Of a DNA stretch of 64,000 bases, positions 1-12,419 are shown in pieces. The DNA is from Lepidurus packardi (lineage: Eukaryota > Arthropoda > Branchiopoda > Notostraca > Triopsidae), in contig JAKZAN010000007.1 of the NCBI GenBank assembly GCA_023053545.1, positions 1,984,001 through 2,048,000 on the forward strand, read 5' to 3'. Position numbers and translations under genes: made by a program. The notes beneath the pieces are model-generated. The model did no database searches, had not been told where the DNA came from, and was given only the letters and a program-made list of their open reading frames with translations. Positions within the stretch are counted from its first letter, which is position 1; each line of letters begins with the position of its first letter.

Positions 1-1229
1 CCTTTGACCATTAGAGCGCGAAAAAAAAGTCAGAAACAGCGACCAGTAAACGGGAACAGGGAGCTTTACAGAGCTTGCTTTACGACGTTTTGACCTGAAA
101 TGGACAATTGTGATCATGGATCTTGTCGCAAGTTGGATTCCTTTGGCATGAAATCCTTGGTCTGGCATTTGAAACTGGACATCCGAGCACGGTCTTTATG
201 GCCGAGGAGCTAAAGACGTATCTTCCACCAGAACTTGGGCGCTTGACCTAACTTGTAATGCTTTTTTTCTTCGTCTTCTTTCTTTCGCTTTAAACTAGGA
301 GAAACTCCAGCTGCTATGCAGACCAACAGTGGGGGAAGAAGCCGCTATCGCGTTGGACAGCACGTTTGCTACACTTTGATGACAATTTTCTTCACTGTAA
401 CTTTGATGCCGAGTGTGCGACGAATATGGCCTCTGACTTTTCATCTTGATTAAGCGTCAAAGGTATGAAAATACGCCCTAATAAACTTTGACTTTCTAAC
501 ATGTCTTGCTTAAATAAAAAAGAGCTAGCAAATAAGGCTGCTGCGTGGGGGAAATATTATGAAACGACTCAATTCCTATTTCTTGCTGCAGCATTTTTGA
601 GGGGTGGTGCTGGTGTTCATTAAAAAAAACGATGACAGACTTCTCTATACATCCTGGAGACAGGAAGGCAGTGTTTTATGATAAATAATGGCAAAAACCA
701 GAACTCCTGCTAAATGCGTGTCAGGGTTGGGCGCGATAAGAAGGACGAAACTGGATACGAATCTCGTGCATTCTTATGTATACGTATTGTTAACTTTCTC
801 ATCGGAGTATATGAACCGAGTGCCAGTGAAATTGCATAAAATGACAGACAGTGGTGGAATGAGCATGCACAAAGCCAACTTTCCCATTTTCCTTTTTTAT
901 TAGCAGCAAGTGATACACATTCTTGTTCGACAAAATGACTTTTGTAACATTAAGAAATACACAAATGCTTGTCTGTCCAGCTTTGTTGGAAAATAGTGTA
1001 CTAATTGTGCCTTGTTATACTTTAAGCAAAGGACTATTTCGTTTCTCGTACTGCTTCGTACTCTGCGTGGTGCTATAGTAAACTTCGCTAGCAAGTGGAA
1101 AATGGTGCTCCCATGGGGCTCTCACCCGAAACATTGTCTTCGTAAATTAACCGTAAATTAACCTCTCTTCTTTAACCATTGTCCTAATCTTCTGCAAAAT
1201 CTCAGAGGGTTCCAGAAAGAATGGAACGT

Positions 1230-1440
1230 TTTCCGCCGTAAGTTTGGAAGTAAGTAATTTGGAAGATAGTACGGTAAGTTCGGAACGTCGACAACATGGA
1301 AAGTTTACCTTGGAATTTACAAACTTATTACCCAGAAATGTTCTCTAATTCCATAATTGTATACATTAAGAACTGGCGTTAAGTCGTAAGTACAATAAGT
1401 TGCTAAGTTGGAATAAGTTGTCTAATGCTAAGTTGTGGAG
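1230..1440. repeat. cluster of degenerate TAAGTT / TTGGAA words
   Basis: Short words of the form TAAGTT and (T/C)GGAA recur many times here, for example at 1239-1275 and 1394-1440, without a fixed period. It looks like a decayed simple repeat. No function can be assigned. Confidence 0.35.
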
Positions 1441-1462
1441 TTAGTCTTGCGTAGTTCACACG

Positions 1463-1507
1463 TATAAAGGCGGCCATAAAAGGCAGTGCACTGGAAGCGA
1501 ATCAGTT
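1463..1507 (+). promoter_or_regulatory. possible core promoter (TATA-like plus initiator)
   Basis: TATAAAGG at 1463-1470 and CATAAAAGG at 1475-1483 are followed by an arthropod-like initiator TCAGTT at 1502-1507, about 27-30 bases below the second box. A tiny frame (ATG near 1543, ten codons) and overlapping AATAAA signals near 1576 follow. It could be the COPS2 transcription start or a separate short transcript. Motif spacing is the only evidence. Confidence 0.3.
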
Positions 1508-1892
1508 CGTTTTATAAACTCGTAACCCATTTGAACTTAACGTAATGGCAATGGGTACGAAGAGAGTAACTTCATAAATAAATAAACGTACAGTGTTTGT
1601 TTTCTCAGCTGTAATACTAATATACGTACCTTTCTAAACGTATATATCACTTTAAGTTTATTTTGGATGATTCTGCTACATTTTTGGTTGACGATAAGCC
1701 ACGCCTTGGGCCTGCTATACCTTTCATTAGCTCCAAACCGGTGAATCGCGAGATTGTGACACCATAGTGCGCCACGGGTATTCCATGTTGTTATTATTCT
1801 GCGATTTTTCTACCGGCGTGTTAAAAGGGCGTTTAAATAGCAAACAGCTTAAGTTAAGGTGGCTTGTATTTTTTTTTTCAGACATAGATACT

Positions 1893-3612
<1,720 letters not shown>

Positions 3613-4320
3613 TTTCAGTACTGGTGCGGCATAGTTTCTGACTTTTTCAAGGGTTCGATTCACGGAATATTCGTTTGCTTCAATACATGTTTTCGGTTGA
3701 GCTGCTTTGTCTCTTAGTTTTTACCCCGGAATTGGATTGGTTTTCACCCTTGACAGGTTCGTTGACCTGTTTATAGGAGTTGGGGACACGGGAAAGGGTG
3801 AAGGTTGAGAAGTTGAACTCTTTACTTTTATTCATCACGGTAGCGGAGACAGCAAAGCGAGGGAAAATCAAGGGGTTGGATTACATAGAGTGCGAAGTTC
3901 AAGGCATGTGTATTTTTTAGTGGTAATTGAGGAGGCTTCGCTTAATCCTTATAACGTAAGGAAATGGTATAATTTTGTACCCTATGTCCTTTACGCACGG
4001 GATTAGGACCGTAAAAAGGGACAGAGTGCAAGACGAGAAAAATACGGGAGAATGAGGTCACAAACAGGGCGGATGCAGAGGGGAGAGGGAGAATTCTCCC
4101 CTTGTATTCAAGTGGCTTTCGCTTATACCCGTTACCCGAGTACCGTATAGGCCTAGGCCTTTCAGTCACAGACCGGCCTAGGCTATGGGGTAAGAAATGT
4201 TTACGTGCATTGACCCACGCAAGCTGTGACGAGTTTTGCATACGTAACAAGGTTTTGGGTAAAGCTTTTAAGGGCAAATGAAACTTTCATTGTTGTGTTC
4301 GGGTACGGCAGCTTTACACC
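3613..4320. other. intergenic: COPS2 3' end to SINHCAF start
   Basis: No conserved coding frame is visible. A 111-codon open frame on the minus strand (3942-4277) has an unconvincing composition. A strong inverted repeat lies at 4147-4186. The right part presumably holds the SINHCAF promoter. Confidence 0.5.
4147..4186. repeat. inverted repeat, 12-13 bp arms
   Basis: ATAGGCCTAGGCC at 4147-4159 is mirrored by GGCCTAGGCTAT at 4175-4186 with one base missing, around a 15-base loop. It could form a hairpin. It lies about 135 bases upstream of the SINHCAF start codon. Confidence 0.6.
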
Positions 4321-5132
4321 ATGTTCCCTTTCCACCGTCCGCGAGTGTTTAGATCATTAAGCGGTTGTTGTATTTGTAAAGCCAAATCATCCAGGTAAGC
4401 CTGCATTTCCTACTGTTGTCTCACCTAATGTGTCGTCTTTTACATGTGCCGTTAACAGCTCACGCTTTACATCCAGCCTCAAGTACGAGCCTTTTTTCAA
4501 ACCATGCTTTGCGCTACGCGAGCGCAGATCGGGTGTTGTGTGCAATGCTTGTGTTTTATTGGTCAAGAGATTCAAAAAACTGCCGACCAACACGCGTCAA
4601 AACTGGGGACATGTAAAACTAACTTAACTATAATTGAGGTAACCCCAATATATATTACACATTGTATATAGGTAGTGGATGTACGTGCTAAAGGGAAACG
4701 AACAAAAGGCAAAGAAGGGCAGAAAAGCGACAATGAAGTAGAAAGTTCCAGTGACGAAGATGCTGTTCTACATGAAAACCATGGGGCGAAATACTCTAGA
4801 AAAGCTGCTACTCCTACTAAAATGCAAGCTGAGGAAGACGCTCCACACAACGAGTTCTTGGATCCTAACTTATGGAGAAAGTATTATTAGTTGAAATTAT
4901 TTATTCTTTATTATTTTTTCTTTCCCTTTCTTTTAGGGAGAAGATTTGTTGTGGATGGATTTTTAAAGGACCCCAAAATACGGTTATGATTGACTCGAGG
5001 TATTTTACTCCTTGTTGCAAAAAATTCAAGTCCTTGAGTGGTGGCGAATCAAAAGAATCTACTTCTGATAATAACTCTGGTGAACTTTCGGATGATGGTG
5101 CGATTGTTAGCTTAACTCCGCAGGCACACTAA
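4321..5132 (+). CDS. SINHCAF: SIN3-HDAC complex-associated factor (FAM60A family)
   Basis: This family is a subunit of the SIN3/HDAC co-repressor complex in the nucleus. Four exons (4321-4394, 4459-4612, 4672-4880, 4937-5132) join in phase. The N-terminal Cys-rich module reads MFPFHRPRVFRSLSGCCIC and continues into SSRFT and CNACVLLVKRFKKLP, as in FAM60A. After an acidic, Ser-rich linker comes the second conserved block EKICCGWIFKG with the paired Cys FTPCCKK, followed by a low-complexity tail. The start ATG is fixed by the match to the vertebrate MFGFHKP start. About 210 residues, close to the family size. A poly(A) signal AATAAA lies at 5351-5356. Confidence 0.93.
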
Positions 5133-5436
5133 CAAAGCGCTAGTCAGAGCGGACAAAAAATCAGGGAAAATGCTCAAGCTTATTTTTCGAGCAAGAAATT
5201 ACGTATACGTATAGCAATTCCAATGCAAATCAACGAAATACTGCCGATTTGGTCCTTTTAGTCAACAGTAGGCCCAGTGCCTATAACGGGTAGTTTTATG
5301 CTGACTAAAGCAAGATCACTTGGGGTTTTACACAAGAGTTGTGAATTTGTAATAAAAGCGACTAACATTTTAAATTGGATGTTTATTTCCCCATTTTGAC
5401 AACCCTGTTTTTTCATTTAGAAGACAAGTTTAAGCT
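5133..5436. other. 3' flank shared by SINHCAF and USE1
   Basis: Short gap between two convergent genes. AATAAA at 5351-5356 serves SINHCAF on the plus strand. No other feature is seen. Confidence 0.6.
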
Positions 5437-6466
5437 TCACGCTGCTCTTTTCTTAAAGAGCTTCATAAACATAACCATGGATAGGAAAGCGGCACACACT
5501 AAAAATATTGCAATCCATAACCACCACCGGAAAGACCACCGACTATGTTCTTTGAGGCGGGCAGCTTGAGTAGCTAAAGAACCTTTGTTAGTTTCGGCGA
5601 GCTTGTTTGATTTGTCTAAAGCATCCACATCATTTCGAATAATTGAATTGGCTAAAGAAGACTGCTCTTTCAAGCTACGAGCCAACAGAAGCATGTCTTC
5701 GGTGATTCTTTCTTGTTGTTTCTGATGGTCCTGTAAAAGATCGTCGATATTCTTTGTAACACCGGGCGAATTCAAAAGGGCTGAATCTTTTTTCTGACGA
5801 AACCTTAGCGAGCCGTCATCACTACTTTGAGTATGAGCGTTCGCGAACGACACAACAGGCGTATCTATAGTAACAGGAATCGTTGTAATTTGGAAACGGA
5901 CAACGTTTAGACCTACCAACAACTTTCTTGTGAGTGTTAATTAAGAGATCATCACGTAATTCTTGGTGATATCGAGCTGCCATTTTGTGGTGTATTTCTT
6001 GAGTCAGTGGATCGCCCGTAGCTTTAGCCGATCCGTGTGCTAGCAACTGGTGTGCCATTATTTTTTGAGAGACAGTAGGCTAATTGTAACATTTTTCAGA
6101 AATATGAAGTTTCAAAAAAACTGGAGAAAATATCATTACCAGTTTTTCGGTGAGTATTAATCCCTTTAGAAACTGTACAATTCTGACGTATTCTTCCAAG
6201 TTTTCTTTTAAAGGTGGGCTAGTAAGAAAACTATATAAATACAATATAACCACCATTCTTTAAGCACCTGGGAGATTTCTGAAGATCAGTTAAATACTCT
6301 TCCAATGTTGAAACATACTATAACATGCATAAAGAATCAGTCAAGAATGGAACCTATTTTTTGTTGTTACTTTCTTAAACCTCCAATCGGCCTGTTGGTT
6401 TTCCTTTGCCATGTTCTTACACTGCTCCAAAAGTCTTAAGAAATTTATTTCTAAACGCGTTTTCAT
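5437..6466 (-). CDS. USE1: vesicle transport protein USE1 (ER SNARE, p31 family)
   Basis: USE1 is an ER SNARE acting with syntaxin 18, SEC20 and SEC22 in Golgi-to-ER retrograde transport. The minus-strand model begins at 6466 (MKTRLEINFLRLLEQCKNM, matching the family start) and continues through small exons ending with SPR (about 6262) and EKL (about 6140). The next exon starts at PTVSQKIMAHQLLAHG, runs to KKVV near 5925, and is followed by a roughly 50-base intron. The last exon holds the SNARE helix (MLLLARSLKEQSSLANSII) and a C-terminal membrane anchor (WLWIAIFLVCAAFLSMVMF) ending KKRAA. Internal exon ends rest on splice phase and homology. It is head-to-head with COX16. Confidence 0.9.
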
Positions 6467-6864
6467 TGTTATATGGAGAAGAAAGGCTAGGACGAGCTCA
6501 GCATAAGGTAACAAGCCTGGCAAGCGAATTTAATAACCGAGCAAAGACGACGAAAACAACGAATTCATGCAGAAGAAAAACAACAACAATGATTTCATTG
6601 GGAATAACTAATCAGCGATCACGACTGACTATCTGCGACCCGCACCCTCTATGAAGAGGGAACTTTACTGGACTTTACTGAACTATACGATAGCCTTTTG
6701 CTCGCTGATATATTTAAAAAGCAATATCTTAAAAGCACATAAATACGAGACAAGGCACGAATTTTTGTGGCGAAGCAAGGATATAATCCAGTTTCGTGCA
6801 ATTCCAATCATCTTAATCATTCGCTTATTAACACGTAATATTTTTCCGAGATCAGAAAAATTTA
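6467..6864. promoter_or_regulatory. divergent intergenic region between USE1 and COX16
   Basis: About 400 bases separate the two start codons, so this probably carries a shared or back-to-back promoter. The open frame that runs through it (6651-7025) is out of frame with COX16 and looks non-coding. No TATA box is obvious. Confidence 0.45.
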
Positions 6865-7354
6865 ATGCCATTACCGGGTCCTTTGCAAAAGCTCCAAGTC
6901 CTCAGCCGAAAAAGGATAGTCCGCTATGGGTTGCCCTTTCTTATGCTTGTAGTTGGTGGGTCGTTCGGTTTACAGTACTTCACCGAGTTGAGGTAGTCAA
7001 AGACACACGTATCTTCTATTTCTAATGGTGTTCTATATAGGTATAGGTTCCGGAGGCGACAACCGGTAACCGCGGACGAGGCGAAACAGTATGGGATTCA
7101 AATGAAGAACAAGGAAGAAGTCAAATTAGAAAACGTCTATGAAACCATAAAAAACGTAAGGATGATGCTATGTACTATACTGATTTTCAGTTTTGAGGTA
7201 ATTTAAAGCCAGTGTTTTTTAGGTTGATATTGAACATTGGGAAAATAAGCGTGGACCAAGACCCTGGGAGTCCGATAATCCTACCACGAAAGAAATTCAG
7301 GAAAGGATAGCCAGCAAGAGTAGCCAGAGCTCACCCATAAAAGAAAAAGCGTAG
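6865..7354 (+). CDS. COX16: cytochrome c oxidase assembly protein COX16
   Basis: COX16 is a small inner-membrane mitochondrial protein that helps build the CuA site of complex IV. Three exons (6865-6992, 7041-7155, 7223-7354) give about 124 residues. The N-terminal half has the family pattern of basic residues then a membrane segment (VRYGLPFLMLVVGGSFGLQ), followed by YFTELRYR, and the C-terminal half carries ENKRGPRPWE. The start at 6865 is the first ATG in frame with the conserved block. The stop lies 24 bases before the start codon of the next gene on the same strand, which is unusual and discussed in the findings. Confidence 0.93.
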
Positions 7355-7378
7355 AAAATTCACGCAACTCTATAGAAA

Positions 7379-7887
7379 ATGAGCAATTCTTGTACTTCAT
7401 ATCAAGTGATTTGTCTATCGTACTTTTTGTGTCACAACTAAAATGTCCGATTTTTAAGGTTTGTGAACTCCAAGAAGTTACCATATTGTTAGTCAAGTTA
7501 AAGTCTGGGTCCCCCTTGTCCTTCTTTCCCAAGCGTTTACGATTTTTAGCGAGATTGTCCGATTATGATCCGTCGTTGCAATCAGTACAAGCAATAAGTA
7601 TAAGGGAACCTGGAGGTCCTTACAAATTAAAAGTCAGCGTAGCTCAAACCTGCAAACTTCCCCCCATGATGATCCCACTCATGGTGTACGTTGAAATCCA
7701 AACACAGAACTCGAATTCATCAGACGTAGTTATGTCCTGCCAAGTAAGATCCCTTAAGTATTTTGTATATAATTTCTAAGCCACTAATTCTTTGCAGTTG
7801 TATCGCGAAGTGGAAGATCTGGACTTTGTCAATTGGCGTTTGGCTTTGAAAGAGTTACGTAAGCAAGTTCCATTTGTAGGATTTTAG
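7379..7887 (+). CDS. unrecognised small protein (about 135 residues)
   Basis: I do not recognise this family. A good model has three exons: 7379-7408 (MSNSCTSYQ), then about 7462-7743 after a 53-base intron with branch-like AACTAAAAT, then 7798-7887. All junctions are phase 0. The protein reads MSNSCTSYQVCELQEVTILL at the start and ends KELRKQVPFVGF. It has no signal peptide or membrane helix, mixed alpha/beta-like composition, a PGGPYKLKVSV segment and a KLPPMMIPLMVYVEIQ strand-like segment. It begins 24 bases after the COX16 stop and ends 58 bases from the convergent CP190-like gene. Clean splicing phases support a real gene. An alternative start inside the first intron, reading through, is possible but less likely. 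Confidence 0.65.
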
Positions 7888-7945
7888 TATAACACGCTGT
7901 ATTTCATGATCGCGACAAAAAGAAACAATTAAAGAGGCCCACAGT

Positions 7946-10900
7946 TCAGTTAGTTTCTTCTATTATAATCTCTTCTTGTGCTGGCTGTTCTGTCTTAACC
8001 AAAGTGTCTGTTAGTTCTTCTTTACGACTTTCAGGCGTGTCTCCATCTGTTGCGACGTACTCGACAGTTTCAAGTGCTCTTTTAATTCCTGTGTCTGGTA
8101 GACCTGCAACGTCTTCAGTTTCTGGTGCGGCTATTGCTTCAACACCTTCAACCTCGCCAGTTTCTGTTGCTGGCATACTTTCAACACCTTCAACCTCACC
8201 AGCTTCTGTTGCTGGCATACTTTCAACACCTTCCACATCACCAGATTCTGTTGCTGGCATACTTTCAACGTCTTCAACATCACCAGCTTCTGTTTCTGGA
8301 ATATTTTCAATATCTTCAACCTCTTCTACCGGCATTCCTTCGGCCTCTTCTGCTGGCATTCCTTCAGCCTCTTCTGCTGGCATTCCTTCAGCCTCTTCTG
8401 CTGGCATTCCTTCAGCCTCTTCTGCCGGCATTCCTTCGGCCTCTTCTGCTGGCATTCCTTCAGCCTCTTCTGCCGGCATTCCTTCGGCCTCTTCTGCCGG
8501 CATTCCCTCGGCCTCTTCTATCGGCATTTCGTCACCGTCTTCCTCTGGCATACCTCCATTCTCTGTTGCATGGACTGCTTCCCTTGACTGCTCATTCGCC
8601 AGTTCGGCTTCGAATATCATCTCCTCTTCGCCGTGCTGCGCTTCACTTTCTCCCAGTTCCATACCTTCGACCCCATGATAAACACCCTGGAACTCCCCTT
8701 CCTGCGGCTGATACTCAACCAGCTGTATCGTGTGCCCTTCCACTCCTTGTTCTTCCATAGCTTCGACCTGTTCTTGGTGCTCTTCTCCTATAACCAATTC
8801 AATCCCTTGCGCATGCCCAACTTCTACAGTCGCTAAACCTAAAGAAGCAGCAATACTGTTGGATAAATGCGACAATGCGTCTGCTTCCGAGGAAGGGACC
8901 ATCGTTACGCCATCCGCCAATCCTAAACAATAATAAATCGTCATTACGAACTTTTATTATAAAAGTTTCCTTTACCAGTTACGAGCACGACCGTCCCGCC
9001 TTCCTCCTCAGTGCCAACAGTCCACTGGACTTCTTCTTGCAGCAATTCTGCATCAATCTCGGAAACTTCTTCGACCTCACTGGCATCTTGAAGGGGGGAA
9101 ACTTCCGGGTAGGCCGTATTTGGCCCCAAACGCGCTGGCCAGCCTTCTTCGTCCAGCTTACGGGCGTAGTCTTTATGGCACAGCCGAATATGCGTCTTGA
9201 GGTTCATGTTGCGCGCAAATTCGCGCGAGCACACGGCGCAGATGTACCATTTATGTGAGCGACTGTGTTTGGTTTCTTGCAAATGCGTCTGCAACTCTTG
9301 CAGACTCGGGAAGGAGATCTGACACGTTTTGCACAGAAATCCCTTCCCATCCGCGTCCTGATGATTCTTCAAGTGTTTCCTCATAATTGCACTTGTCAAG
9401 GCTACGTAGTCGCACTGGTCGCATTCCGGGAACGTCACGTGCTTCGGCGGCGGAATGCCGTGCACCGTATACAGATGAAAAAGCATATGGTTGCGTTTGA
9501 CGGCACGATGGCCACAGTACTCGCACAAACGCGAATCTGCCAACAAATTATGCAGCTTCACAAAATGCTGGCGATACTCGTAATACGTTTTAAAACGTAC
9601 AGTGGCATTAGCCTATACCGATAAGAACACATGAAGATTACCCAAATCAAGGAGAAAAAATCATTTGACAATTACCTCTGTCACACAGTCAGGGCATGTC
9701 CAAGGTCCATGGATGTTCTCAAATAAGGATCTTTTGTCAACATCGCCACTCAACCCTCGACCGTCACCGCCGTTAAGGCTATTACTGCCCAGCGCAGTAG
9801 CGTCATCATCTTCGTTGCTCTTTAGGACTACATAGGAAACTTTGGACTTGCTGGGTCCTTTGCCTGGCCCTGGGCTTGTCTTCTGTACGATCTTTAACCG
9901 AACATTCTTAGCGTCAGCCACAAGGTGAGGATACTTTCTCAGCACCTCTGCAATAATGCTGGCATGACTCGTAAGATTTCCCAGATGTGTCGAACCCGTT
10001 CCGCCGATGTTAACAGCAGCTGCTTCGGGATCTATTAATGAAAGAGACATTACTTTTTGGGGTAAATTCAAATAGCATGAGTAATACTTAAGGAAACCAA
10101 GTCCGACACGTCTTCTTCAAGTACAATCTGCCCCTCCCCGGCCGTGAGCGTGACGGTTGCCTCTTCTGCCACGGGCTCCGAGTGCGTTTCCACGCTAATT
10201 TCTGTGCCACCGCCGTCTAGCGAAAAGCGAACTTTTTTAGCAGCTGGGGTATCCAGCAAAGTGTTACTGGCCAGTTCATGGCTCTCTTTCGTTTCACTTT
10301 TAAGGATAGATTTTCGTGAAATGTTCGCTTCCGTTTCATCCTCCTCGTCTGGCCAGTCATCGTAATGTTCGTCGGCGGTGATCGTGTCCACTTCATAGAC
10401 TTCGCTCTCGTCCGTGCTGGCCATCATGGTTTTTCTTCTGTGCTGTTCTTTGATGAACTCTTTCATGCTATCAAGGTCATCATCCTGCGATGCTTCGGAT
10501 GCTGCGGACGCAGTAGTACTGGCCTTAGGTAGAAGAGGTACGACGGGTTTGACTGTCTTTTTTATAGCGTCGAAAATCTCCTCGGCACGGGGACGCTTAT
10601 TAGCTTTACTAACGGTATATATCCGAGGCGTGTGCGGCAACGAAGAACGGAAGTTCGCATTGCTAGTACCCATCGCAACCAACGAGGAAGGACGATCTGA
10701 CAAAAGCTCAGAAAAGGTAGGTTCGGCACCAAATTCAACGCTTTCCGAGCCGGGAAATTCATAGCGCGTGGGACCAGCGTCCAGCCTTTTCATCAAAATA
10801 CAAGTTGAGAATATTGATAACTCGTGTGTTCGTTCTACTAACCTTGAGGAGGAAGGGGAATAGTCAAAGGGATTGGCAGTTCGAGTGGGTCCCTTGGTAG

Positions 10901-11507
10901 ACGCTCGCTGTTTCACTGTCATGGCTTTAGTCGCCAATGCAGGTGATGATTTCACTAAAGGTCTCATTGTTTTGGTCAAAGGCGAATTAGCAGGCGCTGT
11001 TTCCAGTTTGACGGAAGAAGTCTGTGGTTCTAATAACTTTGCGATAACCGATATTTCCAAGTCTTTTGCTAATTCGCTGTATTTATCTATAGTCCCTTCC
11101 GCGATTTCTAACTTTCCCGTGTACATAAATCTATCCAAAAAGGTTTAGAAGATAAAAGTTTCCTTTTTTTTGCTACCTAATAACTGGCTCCATGATTTCG
11201 TAAGAGATATTAGGCGGCACTGCCAATATTTCCTGTTCTCCATCGTTTCCTTGGCTTTCCAATTTGGAAAGTTGTGTAGAACACAGCGCCAATATCAGGT
11301 AATGCACCTTGATTAGCGGGGGAATAAGGAAAATTAAACTAGTCGAACTGCCTTGGAACGGAATTCTTAGACATTCAAGCTTACTTTTAGCTCTTGGCCA
11401 TCAGCAAAGCGAAGGATAGTGTCACAAAATTCTCCTTTGTCATATAATTGTTGTAGTTTATGAAGCAAAAAGGCTCCCCAATTGTCAATGCGAACTGTTT
11501 TGGCCAT
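7946..11507 (-). CDS. Cp190: CP190-like BTB / C2H2 zinc-finger insulator protein
   Basis: The product looks like the arthropod architectural protein CP190, which binds insulators together with CTCF-type factors and also centrosomes. Exon 1 (11507-11385) starts MAKTVRIDNWGAFLLHKLQQ, matching the CP190 BTB domain. The BTB continues in exons ending near 11180 and 11138 (FMYTGKLEIAEG). A long linker rich in Ser, Thr and acid follows. Then come five C2H2 fingers: the first is split by an intron (CPDC in the exon ending near 9680, His pair in the next), the others are CEYC, CDQC, CKTC and CAVC. The C-terminus (7946 to about 8920) is very acidic and made of two repeat families. The last junction uses a weak donor (AAA|GTTCGT), so that join is less certain. 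CP190 also has a BTB, fingers and a Glu-rich tail in that order. Confidence 0.85.
8090..8314 (-). repeat. second coding repeat, 42-bp units, in the CP190-like tail
   Basis: About four diverged copies of a 14-residue unit, VEGVESMPATEAGE and variants, lie next to the GMPAEEAE array. The copies differ at several residues, so this array looks older than its neighbour. Confidence 0.85.
8315..8527 (-). repeat. 24-bp coding minisatellite in the CP190-like tail
   Basis: Seven units encoding GMPAEEAE follow one another, flanked by one variant unit on each side (MPIEEAE and GMPVEEVE). Units differ mainly at synonymous sites (GCT/GCC, TCA/TCG). The repeat leaves all six frames largely open, which explains the long open frames seen on the other strand. 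Confidence 0.95.
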
Positions 11508-11591
11508 GTTTACTCGGGGAAGGTCAAGAGACCAATTCAAGCTTTTCTAAGGTCACAAGGAGAAGCAAAAAAACATGACAATGAACAATAA

Positions 11592-11783
11592 GTTGCAAAT
11601 TTTGTGCGAATTACCTTTTACACCAACCCGTGCGCATTAAATTACCCGCCCTATAAAGAGGTGGAAAATCAAGAGACGCCGACTATTGACCAAATGCCTG
11701 ACTTGAGAGTGCAGAAGAAACCCCAAGCTGGAGATGAAGCGCACCTCATCGACGTCAAGCAAGATGGCGGGACGCCGCTATAA
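11592..11783 (+). other. orphan open frame without an early ATG
   Basis: A 63-codon open stretch lies between two stops, with its first ATG at 11694. It includes NYPPYKEVENQETPTIDQ, a PPxY-like sequence, and ends DGGTPL. The composition looks protein-like, but no splice partner was found. It may be a gene fragment, a 5' exon or chance. Confidence 0.25.
11761..11770 (+). promoter_or_regulatory. YY1/Pho-like motif AAGATGGCGG
   Basis: The ten bases match the classic YY1 core promoter word. It lies between two divergent chromatin-regulator genes. It overlaps the orphan open frame ending at 11783, so it could be coincidental. Confidence 0.35.
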
Positions 11784-12419
11784 CCCGCACTTGAGCAAAC
11801 CCGGCAAAACCAATCTGAACCCGCAAGTTTATATAATTTGCTAACTTTTCCCCAGAATTCTCTTGAAAATTAGGAAAGACTTAGAAATTTATCTATAGGA
11901 TTTTATAATTATATTTAAGAAGCTGGCAGTACCTAAAATCTCACCTAAATTGCTTTGAAATATTACCAGTTGCGGTTTGGTTCCGTCGGATTGCACGGCG
12001 TTGGCCAAGCTTTGCAGTCCGTGGATTGACAGTTTGGCGCTGTAAACCGCGGATAATCGCCATTGCTTCCGTACTAATAATGGCCTTGACTCGTTTCGTG
12101 CAACTAATTTATGCGTAATTAATGGACGTGTTGCTGATTTGAAGTGTCTCCATTATGTCCCTATGTGTCGCGGTTCCCTGCATCAAGTTCCAGGTGTTAA
12201 TTGCCCTTGTGTGTGGCTAAAGCAGGTTTGTTTTGATACGTGTTTTCCAAGCCAGCAAGCATAATGAAAGCGGATAGGGTGGGAAAGTGGATGTCAACAA
12301 AAAGAATGAAACTTGGGAACATATAATGTTTGAGAAGGCATTAAATTAGCTAACAATGCGCGCGTTTAATAAACTTTGCTTGTTTTTTTCTCTTCTCCAG
12401 ACACCTAAATTATAAAACC

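Larger units (their letters stand above)
1..1892. other. intergenic region upstream of COPS2
   Basis: No reading frame here resembles a known protein, and the open frames are short and of low complexity. The stretch holds a cluster of degenerate TAAGTT/GGAA words (about 1230-1440) and a possible core promoter near 1463-1507, both listed separately. A pyrimidine tract ending in CAG at 1871-1881 just before the COPS2 start looks like a 3' splice site, so COPS2 probably has a 5'UTR intron reaching back into this region. Confidence 0.5.
11508..12419. promoter_or_regulatory. divergent region between CP190-like and ASH1 genes
   Basis: About 900 bases separate the two start codons. It contains a YY1/Pho-like word at 11761-11770, an orphan open frame ending at 11783, and probably a 5'UTR intron of ASH1 ending at the TTCTCCAG near 12401. 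No TATA box is clear. Confidence 0.5.

Noticed and set aside
4387..4850. Other open frames overlapping SINHCAF exons
   Set aside because: They are alternative frames of the same exons; only the frame carrying CNACVLLVKRFKK matches a known family.
8004..8760. Two long plus-strand open frames (224 and 211 codons) opposite the CP190-like tail
   Set aside because: They are by-products of the 24-bp repeat, which has no stop in these frames; they consist of Ser/Ala or Leu/Gln-rich repeats without any family signature.
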